Positions 15,692 to 22,619 of a DNA stretch of 27,485 nt are shown piece by piece. Each line of letters opens with the position of its first letter. Positions within the stretch are counted from its first letter, which is position 1. The translations under genes were made by a program, and so were the position numbers. Below the pieces are notes generated by a model. It was given only the letters and a program-made list of their open reading frames with translations. It ran no database searches and was not told the origin of the DNA. This DNA is from Trichloromonas sp034002365 (GTDB lineage Bacteria; Desulfobacterota; Desulfuromonadia; Desulfuromonadales; Trichloromonadaceae): NCBI GenBank assembly GCA_034002365.1, contig JAVFAR010000026.1, positions 1-27,485 of the forward strand, given 5' to 3'.

Positions 15692-16368
15692 GCGCTCCCC
15701 AAAAACGCCTTGAGCAGGGCGCATTGTTCCGCCGTCACCTCCCGGAATTCGACCCCGATTCCCGGCAGTCCGTCGCTCTTCCCCCCCCAGGGGCGGCACC
15801 AGCAGACCCGGGCGGCAAAGTCCTGCCCGTGTCCGGGAAAGCGCACCCAGATGGATGCGCCAACCTCCCAGGCTCGCGCCGAGTAGAAGAAGGCGCCGCG
15901 GCAGGAGAGGTTGATCGAGACCGAGGCCTCGGTCTCGGCGAACTCGGGCGTGGCGGCGAGCCAGGCGGAGACGTGTTCTTCCCGGCGCTCTTCCTCGCGC
16001 AGGGGCCGGGCGGGAAAGGCGCGGCACTGGCCGAGGAATTCCTCCAGGCTGACGGAGCCGCTCAGGGAGCTGATGCCGCGCAGGGTGCCGTCCGCATCCG
16101 GCTTGACCCGCAGAAAGGGATAGATATTCTCCAGCCGCCGCAACTGCTGCTTGAGTTCGGCCTCGGCCTTCATGGCAAAGCGGATATCGGCGATGACCCC
16201 CTGATAGACGGTCCGCCCGTCCATCAGCGCGATCAGCCCACGCAGATCCTCGGCCCGGCAGCAGTCGACGGCATGCGCCGCCAGCTCGACACGGCACAAT
16301 TCCTCGGTCTTTTGGTCCCGGATCAGCAGCAGGATGCGCAGGTTGTCGGGCGCGGAAGCAACCGTCAT
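15688..16368 (-). CDS. PilZ domain protein with N-terminal receiver-like region
   Basis: The 226-residue cytoplasmic protein begins with a receiver-like fold (LRILLLIRDQKTEELCRVEL to about residue 110) that lacks an obvious phosphoacceptor aspartate. The C-terminal half is a PilZ domain with both cyclic-di-GMP elements visible: an RxxxR in the REEERREE stretch and NxSxxG as NLSCRG, followed by GIGVEF. It should therefore bind cyclic-di-GMP and relay it to an unknown partner, typically motility or surface functions. The ATG has only a distant GGGAG (12 bases). The stop codon shares CTAG with the convergent DUF2784 gene. It follows the CxxxCxxCC gene by 84 bases and may be cotranscribed. Confidence 0.85.
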   Translation of the reverse strand: MTVASAPDNLRILLLIRDQKTEELCRVELAAHAVDCCRAEDLRGLIALMDGRTVYQGVIADIRFAMKAEAELKQQLRRLENIYPFLRVKPDADGTLRGISSLSGSVSLEEFLGQCRAFPARPLREEERREEHVSAWLAATPEFAETEASVSINLSCRGAFFYSARAWEVGASIWVRFPGHGQDFAARVCWCRPWGGKSDGLPGIGVEFREVTAEQCALLKAFLGSA

Positions 16369-16452
16369 GAGGTTTTTTGACTCCCGGGGTCGGGTCAGGA
16401 GAAGAGGTTTTCTTTCTTAATTAGCAGGGGTCCGGCGGCAAAAGCAAGGAAA

Positions 16453-17127
16453 TCATCGGGCAAGACCCTCCCCGGAGAATCCGGGAATGTCCTTGAAATC
16501 CATGAGCAAGGCCAGGGGGATAAAGGTGTCGGCTTCGTTGCGCGGGGTGCCGAGCAGAGCGGTGGTGAACTCGCCGAAGAGCTGCATTTCCGCCGCGAAG
16601 GTCCGGCGGAAGGCCCAGCGCAGCTCGGGCAGGGAGAGGGGATCGGCGTCGGCGAAGTTGAGGGTGCACCACGCGTCGGAAAAGCTCTCGCCGGAAAGGT
16701 CGATGTTGGGCAGCCCGTGCAGGCGGCAGGTCATCGGACGCCAGGCGTAGACCAGGCAGCGGCCGTCCGCCCCGAGGAGCGGGCAGGGAGTTACGTCCTC
16801 CTCGGGCATCTCGGTCCACTCTTCGTCGGGCAGATGGTTGAGCAGATAGGGGGGACCGAAGCCGGGCCAGCACTCTTGCAGTTCGTTCAGCCGCGCCCGT
16901 GCTTTTTCCAGCACCGGGACCCGTACCGCCACCGGCAACAGCTCAAAGCCCCGGCGCAGCAGGGCGGCGTCCATCAGGGTGATGTCGAAGAGCCCCCGGC
17001 AGCAGCCGGAGCAGCCCGGCCGGCACCGGATGTGCCGGCCGGCTGTCTCCAGGCAGCGGGCAAACCAGGCATCCGCCGTCTCCAGCAGCGCCCGGTAGTC
17101 GTCGAGGATGGCGGAAAGTTCCCTCAA
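16453..17127 (-). CDS. YkgJ-family CxxxCxxCC cysteine cluster protein
   Basis: The 224-residue soluble protein carries CRPGCSGCC near residues 35-43, the metal- or Fe-S-binding signature of the zinc/iron-chelating YkgJ family. Further cysteines come in TPCPLLGADGRCLVY, RPMTCRLHG and DAWCTL, the normal pattern of this family. No enzymatic activity is established. It starts with TTG whose bases overlap the TGA of the upstream S1-domain gene (TTGA). No ATG occurs before the conserved region, so translational coupling is the best explanation of the start. The last 50 residues (FTTALLGTPRNEADTFIPLA) carry no recognisable motif. Confidence 0.83.
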   Translation of the reverse strand: MRELSAILDDYRALLETADAWFARCLETAGRHIRCRPGCSGCCRGLFDITLMDAALLRRGFELLPVAVRVPVLEKARARLNELQECWPGFGPPYLLNHLPDEEWTEMPEEDVTPCPLLGADGRCLVYAWRPMTCRLHGLPNIDLSGESFSDAWCTLNFADADPLSLPELRWAFRRTFAAEMQLFGEFTTALLGTPRNEADTFIPLALLMDFKDIPGFSGEGLAR

Positions 17128-18335
17128 CGCCGTTTCTTCTTCTCCTGCTGTTTTTTCAGCAGTTCGCCGAAGGTGCCCATGCCGCCCCCGGAAGACGGGG
17201 GAAGGTACTGACGGAAATCCTCCTCGGACACGGCTTCCGTGGCCCCTTCCCCGCCGGGAAGAACCAGGGAGACGCGGCGCGCCTCGGCATCGATCTTCTC
17301 GATCTTCACGGTCAGGCTTTCCCCTTCCTTGACCGCCTCGCGGGGATGGCTGATGCGCTTGCCGCCGCCGAGCTTGGAGATGTGCACCAGCCCGTCGATC
17401 CCCTCGCCGAGAGCGACAAAGGCGCCGAAGGGGGCGAGGCGCACAACCTTGCCGGCGACAATCATGCCCTCGGGGAACTTGTCGGCAACCGTCCGCCAGG
17501 GATCGGCCTGAGCTTCCTTGAGGCTGAAGGAGAAGCGGTTGGCGTCCCAGTCGAGGCTTTTGACGGCGACTTCGACCTGCTGACCGATGGAGAGGACTTC
17601 GTTGATATCCTCGACCCGCCCCCAGGCCACCTCGGAGATGGGGATCAGGCCCTCGATGCCGCCGATATCGACAAAAGCGCCGAAGGGCTTGAGCTGGGTG
17701 ACGACGCCGGGAACGGACATTCCCTCGCGCAGGGTCGCGCGCAGCGTTTCACGCTGCAGGCGCTGCTCTTCTTCGAGGATCGCCCGGTGGGAGACCACCA
17801 CATTGCGCCCCCGCTCGGCGTACTGGGAGATCTTGAACGGGAGGGTTTTGCCGATGAACTGCTCGGGGTTCTCGGTGCGGCGCAGGGCCATCTGTGAAAA
17901 GGGGCAGAAGGCGCGGGTGCTGCCGGCGAGTTTGACCTCGTAGCCTCCCTTGATCTCCTTCTCCACCGTCCCTTCGACGGGGATACCGCTCCGCCAGGCC
18001 TCTTCGAGCTGGGCGTTGCCGGAACCGGAGCCGCCGCCAAGCCGGGTGGTGAAGCGCAGCTCGCCGCCGGCGCGGGAAAGGAAGTAGGCGGTCACCACCT
18101 CCCCCTCGGCGACCTTCAGGTTGCCGTCGGCGTCGAGCAGCTCCTTCCGGTCGAGGACCCCTTCCCCCTTCTGCCCGACATCCAGGAAGACCCAATCCTT
18201 GGTGATGCTGAGAACCGTCGCCTCGACCTTCTTCCCCGGCTCCAGCTTGCTACCGCCGGCGGAAAAACTCTTCTCGAACAGTTCGGCGAAACTCTCCTCG
18301 CCCGTATCTTCCATTTCGTCCATCTCGTCAGCCAT
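17124..18335 (-). CDS. S1 RNA-binding domain protein (ribosomal protein S1-like), four S1 repeats
   Basis: The 403-residue protein has an acidic N-terminus (MADEMDEMEDTGEE) followed by four OB-fold S1 repeats, at about residues 33-105, 118-188, 203-275 and 288-365. Repeats three and four are the most canonical (LKPFGAFVDIGGIEGLIPISE and LAPFGAFVALGEGIDGLVHIS). The tail is Lys/Arg/Gln-rich (KKQQEKKKRR). It is shorter than the six-repeat ribosomal S1 and is probably an accessory RNA-binding protein. I chose the ATG at 18335 because AAGGA lies 8 bases upstream; the ATG 9 bases earlier would be too close to it. A perfect palindrome GTAAATTTAC (18354-18363) is just upstream. The TGA overlaps the start of the next gene. 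Confidence 0.88.
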   Translation of the reverse strand: MADEMDEMEDTGEESFAELFEKSFSAGGSKLEPGKKVEATVLSITKDWVFLDVGQKGEGVLDRKELLDADGNLKVAEGEVVTAYFLSRAGGELRFTTRLGGGSGSGNAQLEEAWRSGIPVEGTVEKEIKGGYEVKLAGSTRAFCPFSQMALRRTENPEQFIGKTLPFKISQYAERGRNVVVSHRAILEEEQRLQRETLRATLREGMSVPGVVTQLKPFGAFVDIGGIEGLIPISEVAWGRVEDINEVLSIGQQVEVAVKSLDWDANRFSFSLKEAQADPWRTVADKFPEGMIVAGKVVRLAPFGAFVALGEGIDGLVHISKLGGGKRISHPREAVKEGESLTVKIEKIDAEARRVSLVLPGGEGATEAVSEEDFRQYLPPSSGGGMGTFGELLKKQQEKKKRR

Positions 18336-18431
18336 CGCCCACATCCTTTTTTAGTAAATTTACCGCCGGAGCTCGCGCCCCGCCGGACAAGCCCGGGGAT
18401 TGTAACCGCCTTCGGCCCCGCGACACAAGCA

Positions 18432-19064
18432 CTACCTGGCGCAGATGGACGTTCCCCCGCGAACGCCCCGCAGCACATAGAGCGCCGCCGTTTCCGGATC
18501 CTGGCTGGGGAAGATTTCCGCACCGTCCACCCCGAGGAAATATTCCCCCTCCAGGGCAAAATGTCCGGCCAGCTCCCGTTCGAGCAGGGCCAGGTTCGTG
18601 TGCCGGATCTTGCGCACGCAGGAATCGGGCTCGGCCTGCTTACTCCGGAAAAATCGGGATCGCGGATTCAGCAGCATGACGATGACCCGGCCGCCGGGGC
18701 GGAGCACCTGGGCGATTTTGGCGATGGCCGCCTGGTAATCTTCGATGAACTGGAGGGAGACGATGGAAATCACCACATCGAAGGAACCTTCCGCAAAGGG
18801 CATCTCCTCGGCGCGCGCCGCCACCGTGCGCAGCCCGTCCGGCGCCCCTGCCAGCGCCCGGGCCGAGACATCGAGGCCGACCACGGAAAAGCCCCGGTCA
18901 AGCAACGCCCCTTCAATGACGGCGGGTCCGCAGCCGACGCTGAGGATGGCGTCCTCCGGGCGCAGACAACGAAGCAGAAACTCCAGTTCGGCGGCAAAGA
19001 CCGCCTGCCAGAAGGTCTTTTCACAGGCCGCGCGATAACGGGCCGCTTCGGTTTTCCGATCCAT
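18432..19064 (-). CDS. Class I SAM-dependent methyltransferase
   Basis: The 210-residue cytoplasmic enzyme has motif I as ILSVGCGPAVIEG (near residues 40-52), the acidic motif II VVGLDVS, EMPFAEGSFDVVISI (motif post-I/II) and VLRPGGRVIVML (motif III). This is the UbiE/Methyltransf_11 pattern. The substrate cannot be read from the sequence. GGGAG lies 5 bases upstream of the ATG. It starts only 24 bases after the SelW-like selenoprotein gene, so it is probably the last gene of the arsR-trxB-selW unit. That context raises the possibility of a metalloid, thiol or selenol substrate, but this is inference. Confidence 0.85.
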   Translation of the reverse strand: MDRKTEAARYRAACEKTFWQAVFAAELEFLLRCLRPEDAILSVGCGPAVIEGALLDRGFSVVGLDVSARALAGAPDGLRTVAARAEEMPFAEGSFDVVISIVSLQFIEDYQAAIAKIAQVLRPGGRVIVMLLNPRSRFFRSKQAEPDSCVRKIRHTNLALLERELAGHFALEGEYFLGVDGAEIFPSQDPETAALYVLRGVRGGTSICAR

Positions 19065-19088
19065 GACCGCTCCCGGGGGTGTCGAGGA

Positions 19089-19316
19089 CTAGAGTTCGCG
19101 GAGGAGCGCCGCGACCTCTTCGACCTCGGGATAGCGGCGCTGCTCCAGCCGGGAGAAGACCGGGGAGCCGTCGGCGACGACCGCGAACCCGCTCCGCTGC
19201 GGCCCCGCCTCGATATCGATGTCGGCGGCGGGGAATTGGGCTTTCAGATCGGCGGCGAGACGCGCCGCCCGGGGCTGCTGCCCTCAGGAAGGGCAGTAGA
19301 GGATTTTGATCGGCAT
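19089..19316 (-). CDS. SelW-like selenoprotein (SelT/SelW/SelH family), selenocysteine at codon 11
   Basis: A 75-codon gene reads through an in-frame TGA at 19284-19286. It starts MPIKILYCPS, then TGA, then GQQPRAARLAADLKAQFP, with a later GPQRSGFAVVADG segment and a terminal YPEVEEVAALLREL. This matches the Rdx fold of SelW: beta strand, CxxU redox motif, helix, FP turn, GxxRSG block, strand, YP(D/E) and final helix. TGA falls exactly at the U of CxxU. AGGAG lies 8 bases upstream of the ATG, and a stem-loop 14 bases after the TGA fits a bacterial SECIS. The gene follows trxB by 36 bases, so thioredoxin reductase could reduce it directly or through a thioredoxin. A TGT-to-TGA sequencing error is the only serious alternative. 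Confidence 0.88.
19251..19269 (-). promoter_or_regulatory. Candidate bacterial SECIS stem-loop
   Basis: Starting 14 bases after the TGA, GGCGGCG pairs perfectly with CGCCGCC around the five-base loop CGTCT. The loop begins 22 bases from the TGA and has G as its second base. Both agree with the known bacterial SECIS rules (loop 16-37 bases from UGA, G in the first two loop positions). The loop resembles GGUCU of E. coli fdhF. Confidence 0.75.
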
Positions 19317-19352
19317 CGGGTCGACTCCTTTCCCTGGTCGATGTGGAATGTG

Positions 19353-20303
19353 TTACAGACTGTCGAGATAGCGTTCCGCGTCGAGGGCCGCCATGCAGCC
19401 GGTGCCCGCCGAGGTGATCGCCTGGCGGTACATGTAATCCTGCACGTCGCCGGCGGCGAAGACCCCGGGGATGCTGGTCTGGGTGGCAAAGCCGTCGGAT
19501 CCGCCGCGGGTCTTGAGGTAGCCGTCCTTCATTTCCAGCTGGCCGGCGAAGATGCCGGTATTGGGGGAATGACCGATGGCGATGAAGACCCCCTGCACGG
19601 CGATCTCCTTGGTCGAACCGTCGCGCACGTCCTTGATACGGATACCGGTGACGCCGCGCTCGTCGCCGAGAACTTCATCCAGCACCTGGAACCATTCGAT
19701 CGTCACCTTGCCCTCGGCGGCCCGGGCCTTGAGCTTGTCGGCGAGAATCTTCTCGGAACGGAACTGGTCGCGGCGATGGACGACGGTGACGTGGCCGGCG
19801 ATGTGGGAAAGATAGAGGGATTCCTCCACGGCGGTGTTGCCGCCGCCGATAACCGCCACCGGCAGATTGCGGTAGAAGAAGCCGTCGCAGGTGGCGCAGG
19901 CGGACACCCCCTTGCCCTTGTAGGCCTCCTCGGAAGGAAGGCCCAGATAGCGGGCCGAGGCGCCGGTGGCGACGATCAGGGCGTCGCAGGTGTACTCGCC
20001 GCTGTCGCCGGTGAGCCGGAAGGGACGCGCTTTGAGATCAGCGGCGACGATGGTGTCGTAGACGATGCGGGTTTCGAAACGCTCGGCGTGCAGGCGCATG
20101 CGCTCCATGAGGTCGGGCCCCTGCACCCCTTCATGATCGCCGGGCCAGTTGTCGACCTCGGTGGTGGTGGTCAACTGGCCGCCGGGCTGGAGACCGGCGA
20201 TCAGGACCGGGTTGAGATTGGCCCGGGCGGCATAAACGGCGGCGGTATAACCGGCGGGGCCGGAACCGAGAATGATCAGACGATGGTGTTCGCTAGCGCT
20301 CAT
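19353..20303 (-). CDS. trxB: Thioredoxin reductase
   Basis: This cytoplasmic FAD enzyme passes electrons from NADPH to thioredoxin-type proteins. The 316-residue protein shows the FAD-binding GSGPAGYTAAVYAAR, the redox motif CATC in SACATCDGFFY, the NADPH-binding GGGNTAVEE and the C-terminal GVFAAGDVQD. I chose the ATG at 20303 (MSASEHHRL) because AAAGGA lies 8-10 bases upstream; an earlier in-frame TTG has no ribosome site. It lies 35 bases after the ArsR-type gene and 36 before the SelW-like selenoprotein, so the three are almost certainly cotranscribed under ArsR control. Confidence 0.96.
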   Translation of the reverse strand: MSASEHHRLIILGSGPAGYTAAVYAARANLNPVLIAGLQPGGQLTTTTEVDNWPGDHEGVQGPDLMERMRLHAERFETRIVYDTIVAADLKARPFRLTGDSGEYTCDALIVATGASARYLGLPSEEAYKGKGVSACATCDGFFYRNLPVAVIGGGNTAVEESLYLSHIAGHVTVVHRRDQFRSEKILADKLKARAAEGKVTIEWFQVLDEVLGDERGVTGIRIKDVRDGSTKEIAVQGVFIAIGHSPNTGIFAGQLEMKDGYLKTRGGSDGFATQTSIPGVFAAGDVQDYMYRQAITSAGTGCMAALDAERYLDSL

Positions 20304-20337
20304 CAGCAGCTTCCTTTCCGATAACAAGTCAAGGGAT

Positions 20338-20622
20338 TCAGGCGGGGGGCGACGGAGCGTCCCGCAGAAGGTCGAGCAGGCCGCCGACCAGCTCCGGGCG
20401 GCAGACGTAGTAGCAGCGCTGGGCGCCGTCCTGGGTGAAGTCGACGACGCGGGCGTTGCGCAGAATGCCGAGATGCTGGGAGATGTTGGCCTGCGAGGCG
20501 GGGAGCAGATCCTGCATGCTGGTCACGCACTTGGTGCCCTGCAACAGCTCGGCGACAATGCGCAGGCGGGTGGGATGGGCCAGGGCCTTCAGGACGACGA
20601 CCCAGTCTTTCTCAATCACCAC
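20338..20622 (-). CDS. ArsR/SmtB-family transcriptional regulator
   Basis: The 94-residue winged-helix repressor contains LKALAHPTRLRIVAELL, the recognition helix PASQANISQHLGILR, and a wing ending in RCYYVCRPE. Cysteines are at 32, 70 and 74. C32 sits where E. coli ArsR has the first Cys of its CVC arsenic site, but the second Cys is Thr here, so the ligand set is different; C70/C74 could complete a metalloid or thiol-redox site. The start is GTG at 20622 because AGGAG is 6 bases upstream; the frame can be read further upstream only by crossing the promoter and operator. It heads the trxB-selW-methyltransferase unit and probably represses itself. Confidence 0.9.
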   Translation of the reverse strand: MVIEKDWVVVLKALAHPTRLRIVAELLQGTKCVTSMQDLLPASQANISQHLGILRNARVVDFTQDGAQRCYYVCRPELVGGLLDLLRDAPSPPA

Positions 20623-20643
20623 AGGCGGCTCCTTTTGCAAAAT

Positions 20644-20655
20644 ATATTCGAATAT
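20644..20655. promoter_or_regulatory. Probable ArsR operator
   Basis: ATATTCGAATAT is a perfect 12-base palindrome lying between the -10 box and the ribosome site of the arsR-type gene. It overlaps the predicted transcription start, the usual place for a repressor of this family. Confidence 0.7.
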
Positions 20656-20656
20656 G

Positions 20657-20685
20657 CTTATATCAAGGACCGGCCCCCTTGTCAC
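20657..20685 (-). promoter_or_regulatory. Sigma-70 promoter of the arsR-trxB-selW unit
   Basis: GTGACA (20680-20685) and TATAAG (20657-20662) on the minus strand are separated by 17 bases, each one base from consensus. The predicted start falls inside the palindrome at 20644-20655. Confidence 0.7.
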
Positions 20686-20854
20686 CATCTTTTTAGTAAA
20701 CGACACGGCATGCGGCGAAGCTTGCATCCGTGCCCGTTGTCGCCTACCATCTTACCGAAAGAGGCCCGCCATGCTGCTCGCGCGAAAGCGCTGAAGGGGA
20801 AAAACCTGCCCGGAAAGCCAAACCCTGCCCGGCAACCGTTTTCAGGCTGAAATC

Positions 20855-21937
20855 ATGACCGAACCGCTAGCTTCCAACTTCCCCGACCTTCTCGACGACA
20901 TAGTCAGGCGCTGCACCTCCTGCGGAGGATGTGTCCGCGCGTGCGATTTTCTGCGCCGCACCGGCTCTCCCGCGGCCCTGGCCCGCCAGGGGGGGGAGGA
21001 TGACGCGACCCTGCTGCGCGCCTACGAATGTTCCCTGTGCGGGCTCTGCGACGCCCTCTGCCCCCTGCGCCTCTCCCCGTCGACATTGTTTTTGTCCATG
21101 CGCCGGGAGGCGGTGAAAAAGGGGCGGGTCGACGCCAAGACCTACCGGAGCCGGCTGACCTACGAAAAACTCGGCGGCGCCCTCCCCTTTCGCCGCTATG
21201 CCCTGCCTCCGGGCTGCACCACGGTCTTTTTCCCCGGCTGCTCCCTCCCCGGCAGTCGTCCGCACGCGGTCCTCTCCCTGCTCGCCGCCCTGCGCCGGAG
21301 CGACCCCGCCGCCGGACTGGTGCTCGACTGCTGCGGCAAGATCAGCCACGATCTCGGTTACGGCGAAAGCTTCGAGCGTATTTCCGCGAGCCTGCGCCGG
21401 CGCTTGCACGGTTCCGGCGTGCGCCGGATTCTCACCGCCTGCCCCGGCTGCGACCTGATGTTGCGTAAACTCGGCGAGGATTTCGAGGTGCGGAGCCTCT
21501 ATGAAGTGCTCACCGAAGGGGATGCCGATCCCGCGCCGGCGCCCAACCGGGGAACGGTCGCCGTGCACGATCCCTGTCCCTCCCGCTTCGACCCGAAGCG
21601 GCAGCAGGCGGTGCGGGAACTGATCCGCCGCGCCGGTTACGCCATCGAAGAACTCCCCGAACATGGGCGCACCACCCTCTGCTGCGGCCAGGGGGGGATG
21701 GTGGAAGGGGTCCGGCCCGGCACTCTCGACCGGGAAGCGGCGCGGATTGCCGATCAGGCGCAAGGGCGCCTGATCGTCTCTTCCTGCGCGGCCTGCGTCA
21801 ATGCCTTGAATCGCCGGGCCGAGGCCTGTCATGTGGCCGACCTGCTGGGCGACGAAGCGCTCCCCTCCCGGCGTCCGCTCTCTTCCGCCCGCCGCTGGCT
21901 CAACCGCCTGCGTCTGCGCCTGACGAGGTTGCCATGA
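20855..21937 (+). CDS. 4Fe-4S ferredoxin / CCG-domain protein (HdrD/GlpC-like)
   Basis: The 360-residue protein has two 4Fe-4S motifs (cysteines 20, 23, 26, 30 and 59, 62, 65, 69). Two CCG domains follow. The first runs from FFPGCSLPG through LDCCGK to ACPGC, and the second from HDPCPSRF through TLCCGQGG to SSCAAC. This is the arrangement of heterodisulfide reductase subunit D, GlpC and LutA-type electron carriers, in which CCG domains hold special clusters that handle thiols or quinones. No membrane helix is seen, so it is probably cytoplasmic or membrane-associated. It starts a plus-strand operon divergent from the arsR unit and overlaps the DUF3047 gene by ATGA. The ATG has only a weak AGGCTG upstream. 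The partner and substrate are unknown. Confidence 0.9.
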   Translation: MTEPLASNFPDLLDDIVRRCTSCGGCVRACDFLRRTGSPAALARQGGEDDATLLRAYECSLCGLCDALCPLRLSPSTLFLSMRREAVKKGRVDAKTYRSRLTYEKLGGALPFRRYALPPGCTTVFFPGCSLPGSRPHAVLSLLAALRRSDPAAGLVLDCCGKISHDLGYGESFERISASLRRRLHGSGVRRILTACPGCDLMLRKLGEDFEVRSLYEVLTEGDADPAPAPNRGTVAVHDPCPSRFDPKRQQAVRELIRRAGYAIEELPEHGRTTLCCGQGGMVEGVRPGTLDREAARIADQAQGRLIVSSCAACVNALNRRAEACHVADLLGDEALPSRRPLSSARRWLNRLRLRLTRLP

Positions 21938-22584
21938 AATTTTCCGCCTGCCTGCTCTTCGCCCTGACCTTTTTGTGCCTGCCTGGCCCCGCCGTCGCCG
22001 CCGGGGAAATCGCCGTCGGCCGCTTCGCCGAAGAGGGATTGGACGGCTGGGAGGTGAAGGAATTCAAGGGGCTGACCCGCTACCGCCTGGTCGAGGAAGA
22101 GGACCGGCAAGTGCTTGCTCGCCGAGGCCGACGGCAGCGCTTCGGGGCTGGTAAAAAAATCTCCTTCGACCCCGGCGAATACCGTTACCTGCGCTGGCGC
22201 TGGAAGATCGAAGAGACCGTCGCCCAGGGGGATGAACGGACCAAGGCCGGCGACGACTACGCCGCGCGGGTCTACGTCATCTTCCCCGGCCGCTTCTTCT
22301 GGCAGACCCGGGCGCTCAACTATATCTGGGCCAACCGGCTGCCGGCGGAAGGCTTCGTGGTCAACGCCTTCACCGCCAACGCCATGCTTCTGGCGGTCCG
22401 CTCCGGCCCAAGTCAGGCCGGACAATGGCTGGAGGAAAGCCGGGATCTGGTCGCCGACTACCGCCGGGTCTTCGGCGGCGATCCCCCCAAGGCCGGAGCC
22501 GTCGCCATCATGACCGGCACCGACAACACCGGCGGCCGGGCGCGGGCCTGGTACGGCGACATCAGCCTCTCCACCCAGCCCTGA
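21934..22584 (+). CDS. Exported DUF3047 protein (internal compensated frameshift suspected)
   Basis: The 216-residue precursor has a signal peptide ending near AVAAG (residue 23). The DUF3047 body includes EYRYLRWRWKIEE, DDYAARVYVIFPG, LNYIWANRLP and VAIMTGTDNTGGRARAWYGDI. The family is periplasmic or secreted and of unknown function. Residues about 61-75 read ARRGRRQRFGAGKK, unlike the family. The +1 frame over the same bases reads LLAEADGSASGLVKK, which does look like DUF3047. This points to one inserted base near 22113-22117 and one missing A in the A7 run at 22153-22159, real or a sequencing error. The gene overlaps the upstream Fe-S gene by ATGA and is followed 35 bases later by the radical SAM fusion. 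Confidence 0.85.
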   Translation: MKFSACLLFALTFLCLPGPAVAAGEIAVGRFAEEGLDGWEVKEFKGLTRYRLVEEEDRQVLARRGRRQRFGAGKKISFDPGEYRYLRWRWKIEETVAQGDERTKAGDDYAARVYVIFPGRFFWQTRALNYIWANRLPAEGFVVNAFTANAMLLAVRSGPSQAGQWLEESRDLVADYRRVFGGDPPKAGAVAIMTGTDNTGGRARAWYGDISLSTQP

Positions 22585-22619
22585 ACCCGCGCCTCCGAAC
22601 CAAGAAAGATAAGCGCTCC

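Noticed and set aside
18354..18363. GTAAATTTAC palindrome upstream of the S1-domain gene
   Set aside because: It is only ten bases long with no matching promoter geometry or second site, so it is too weak to call an operator.
20623..20854. Search for a plus-strand promoter for the CCG-domain Fe-S gene
   Set aside because: I found no convincing -35/-10 pair on the plus strand in this interval; the operon's promoter remains unassigned.
22425..22619. Upstream extension of the radical SAM fusion into the DUF3047 gene
   Set aside because: The added 65 residues are Arg/Pro-rich shadow sequence out of frame with DUF3047. The ATG at 22620 begins the PqqD-like domain.
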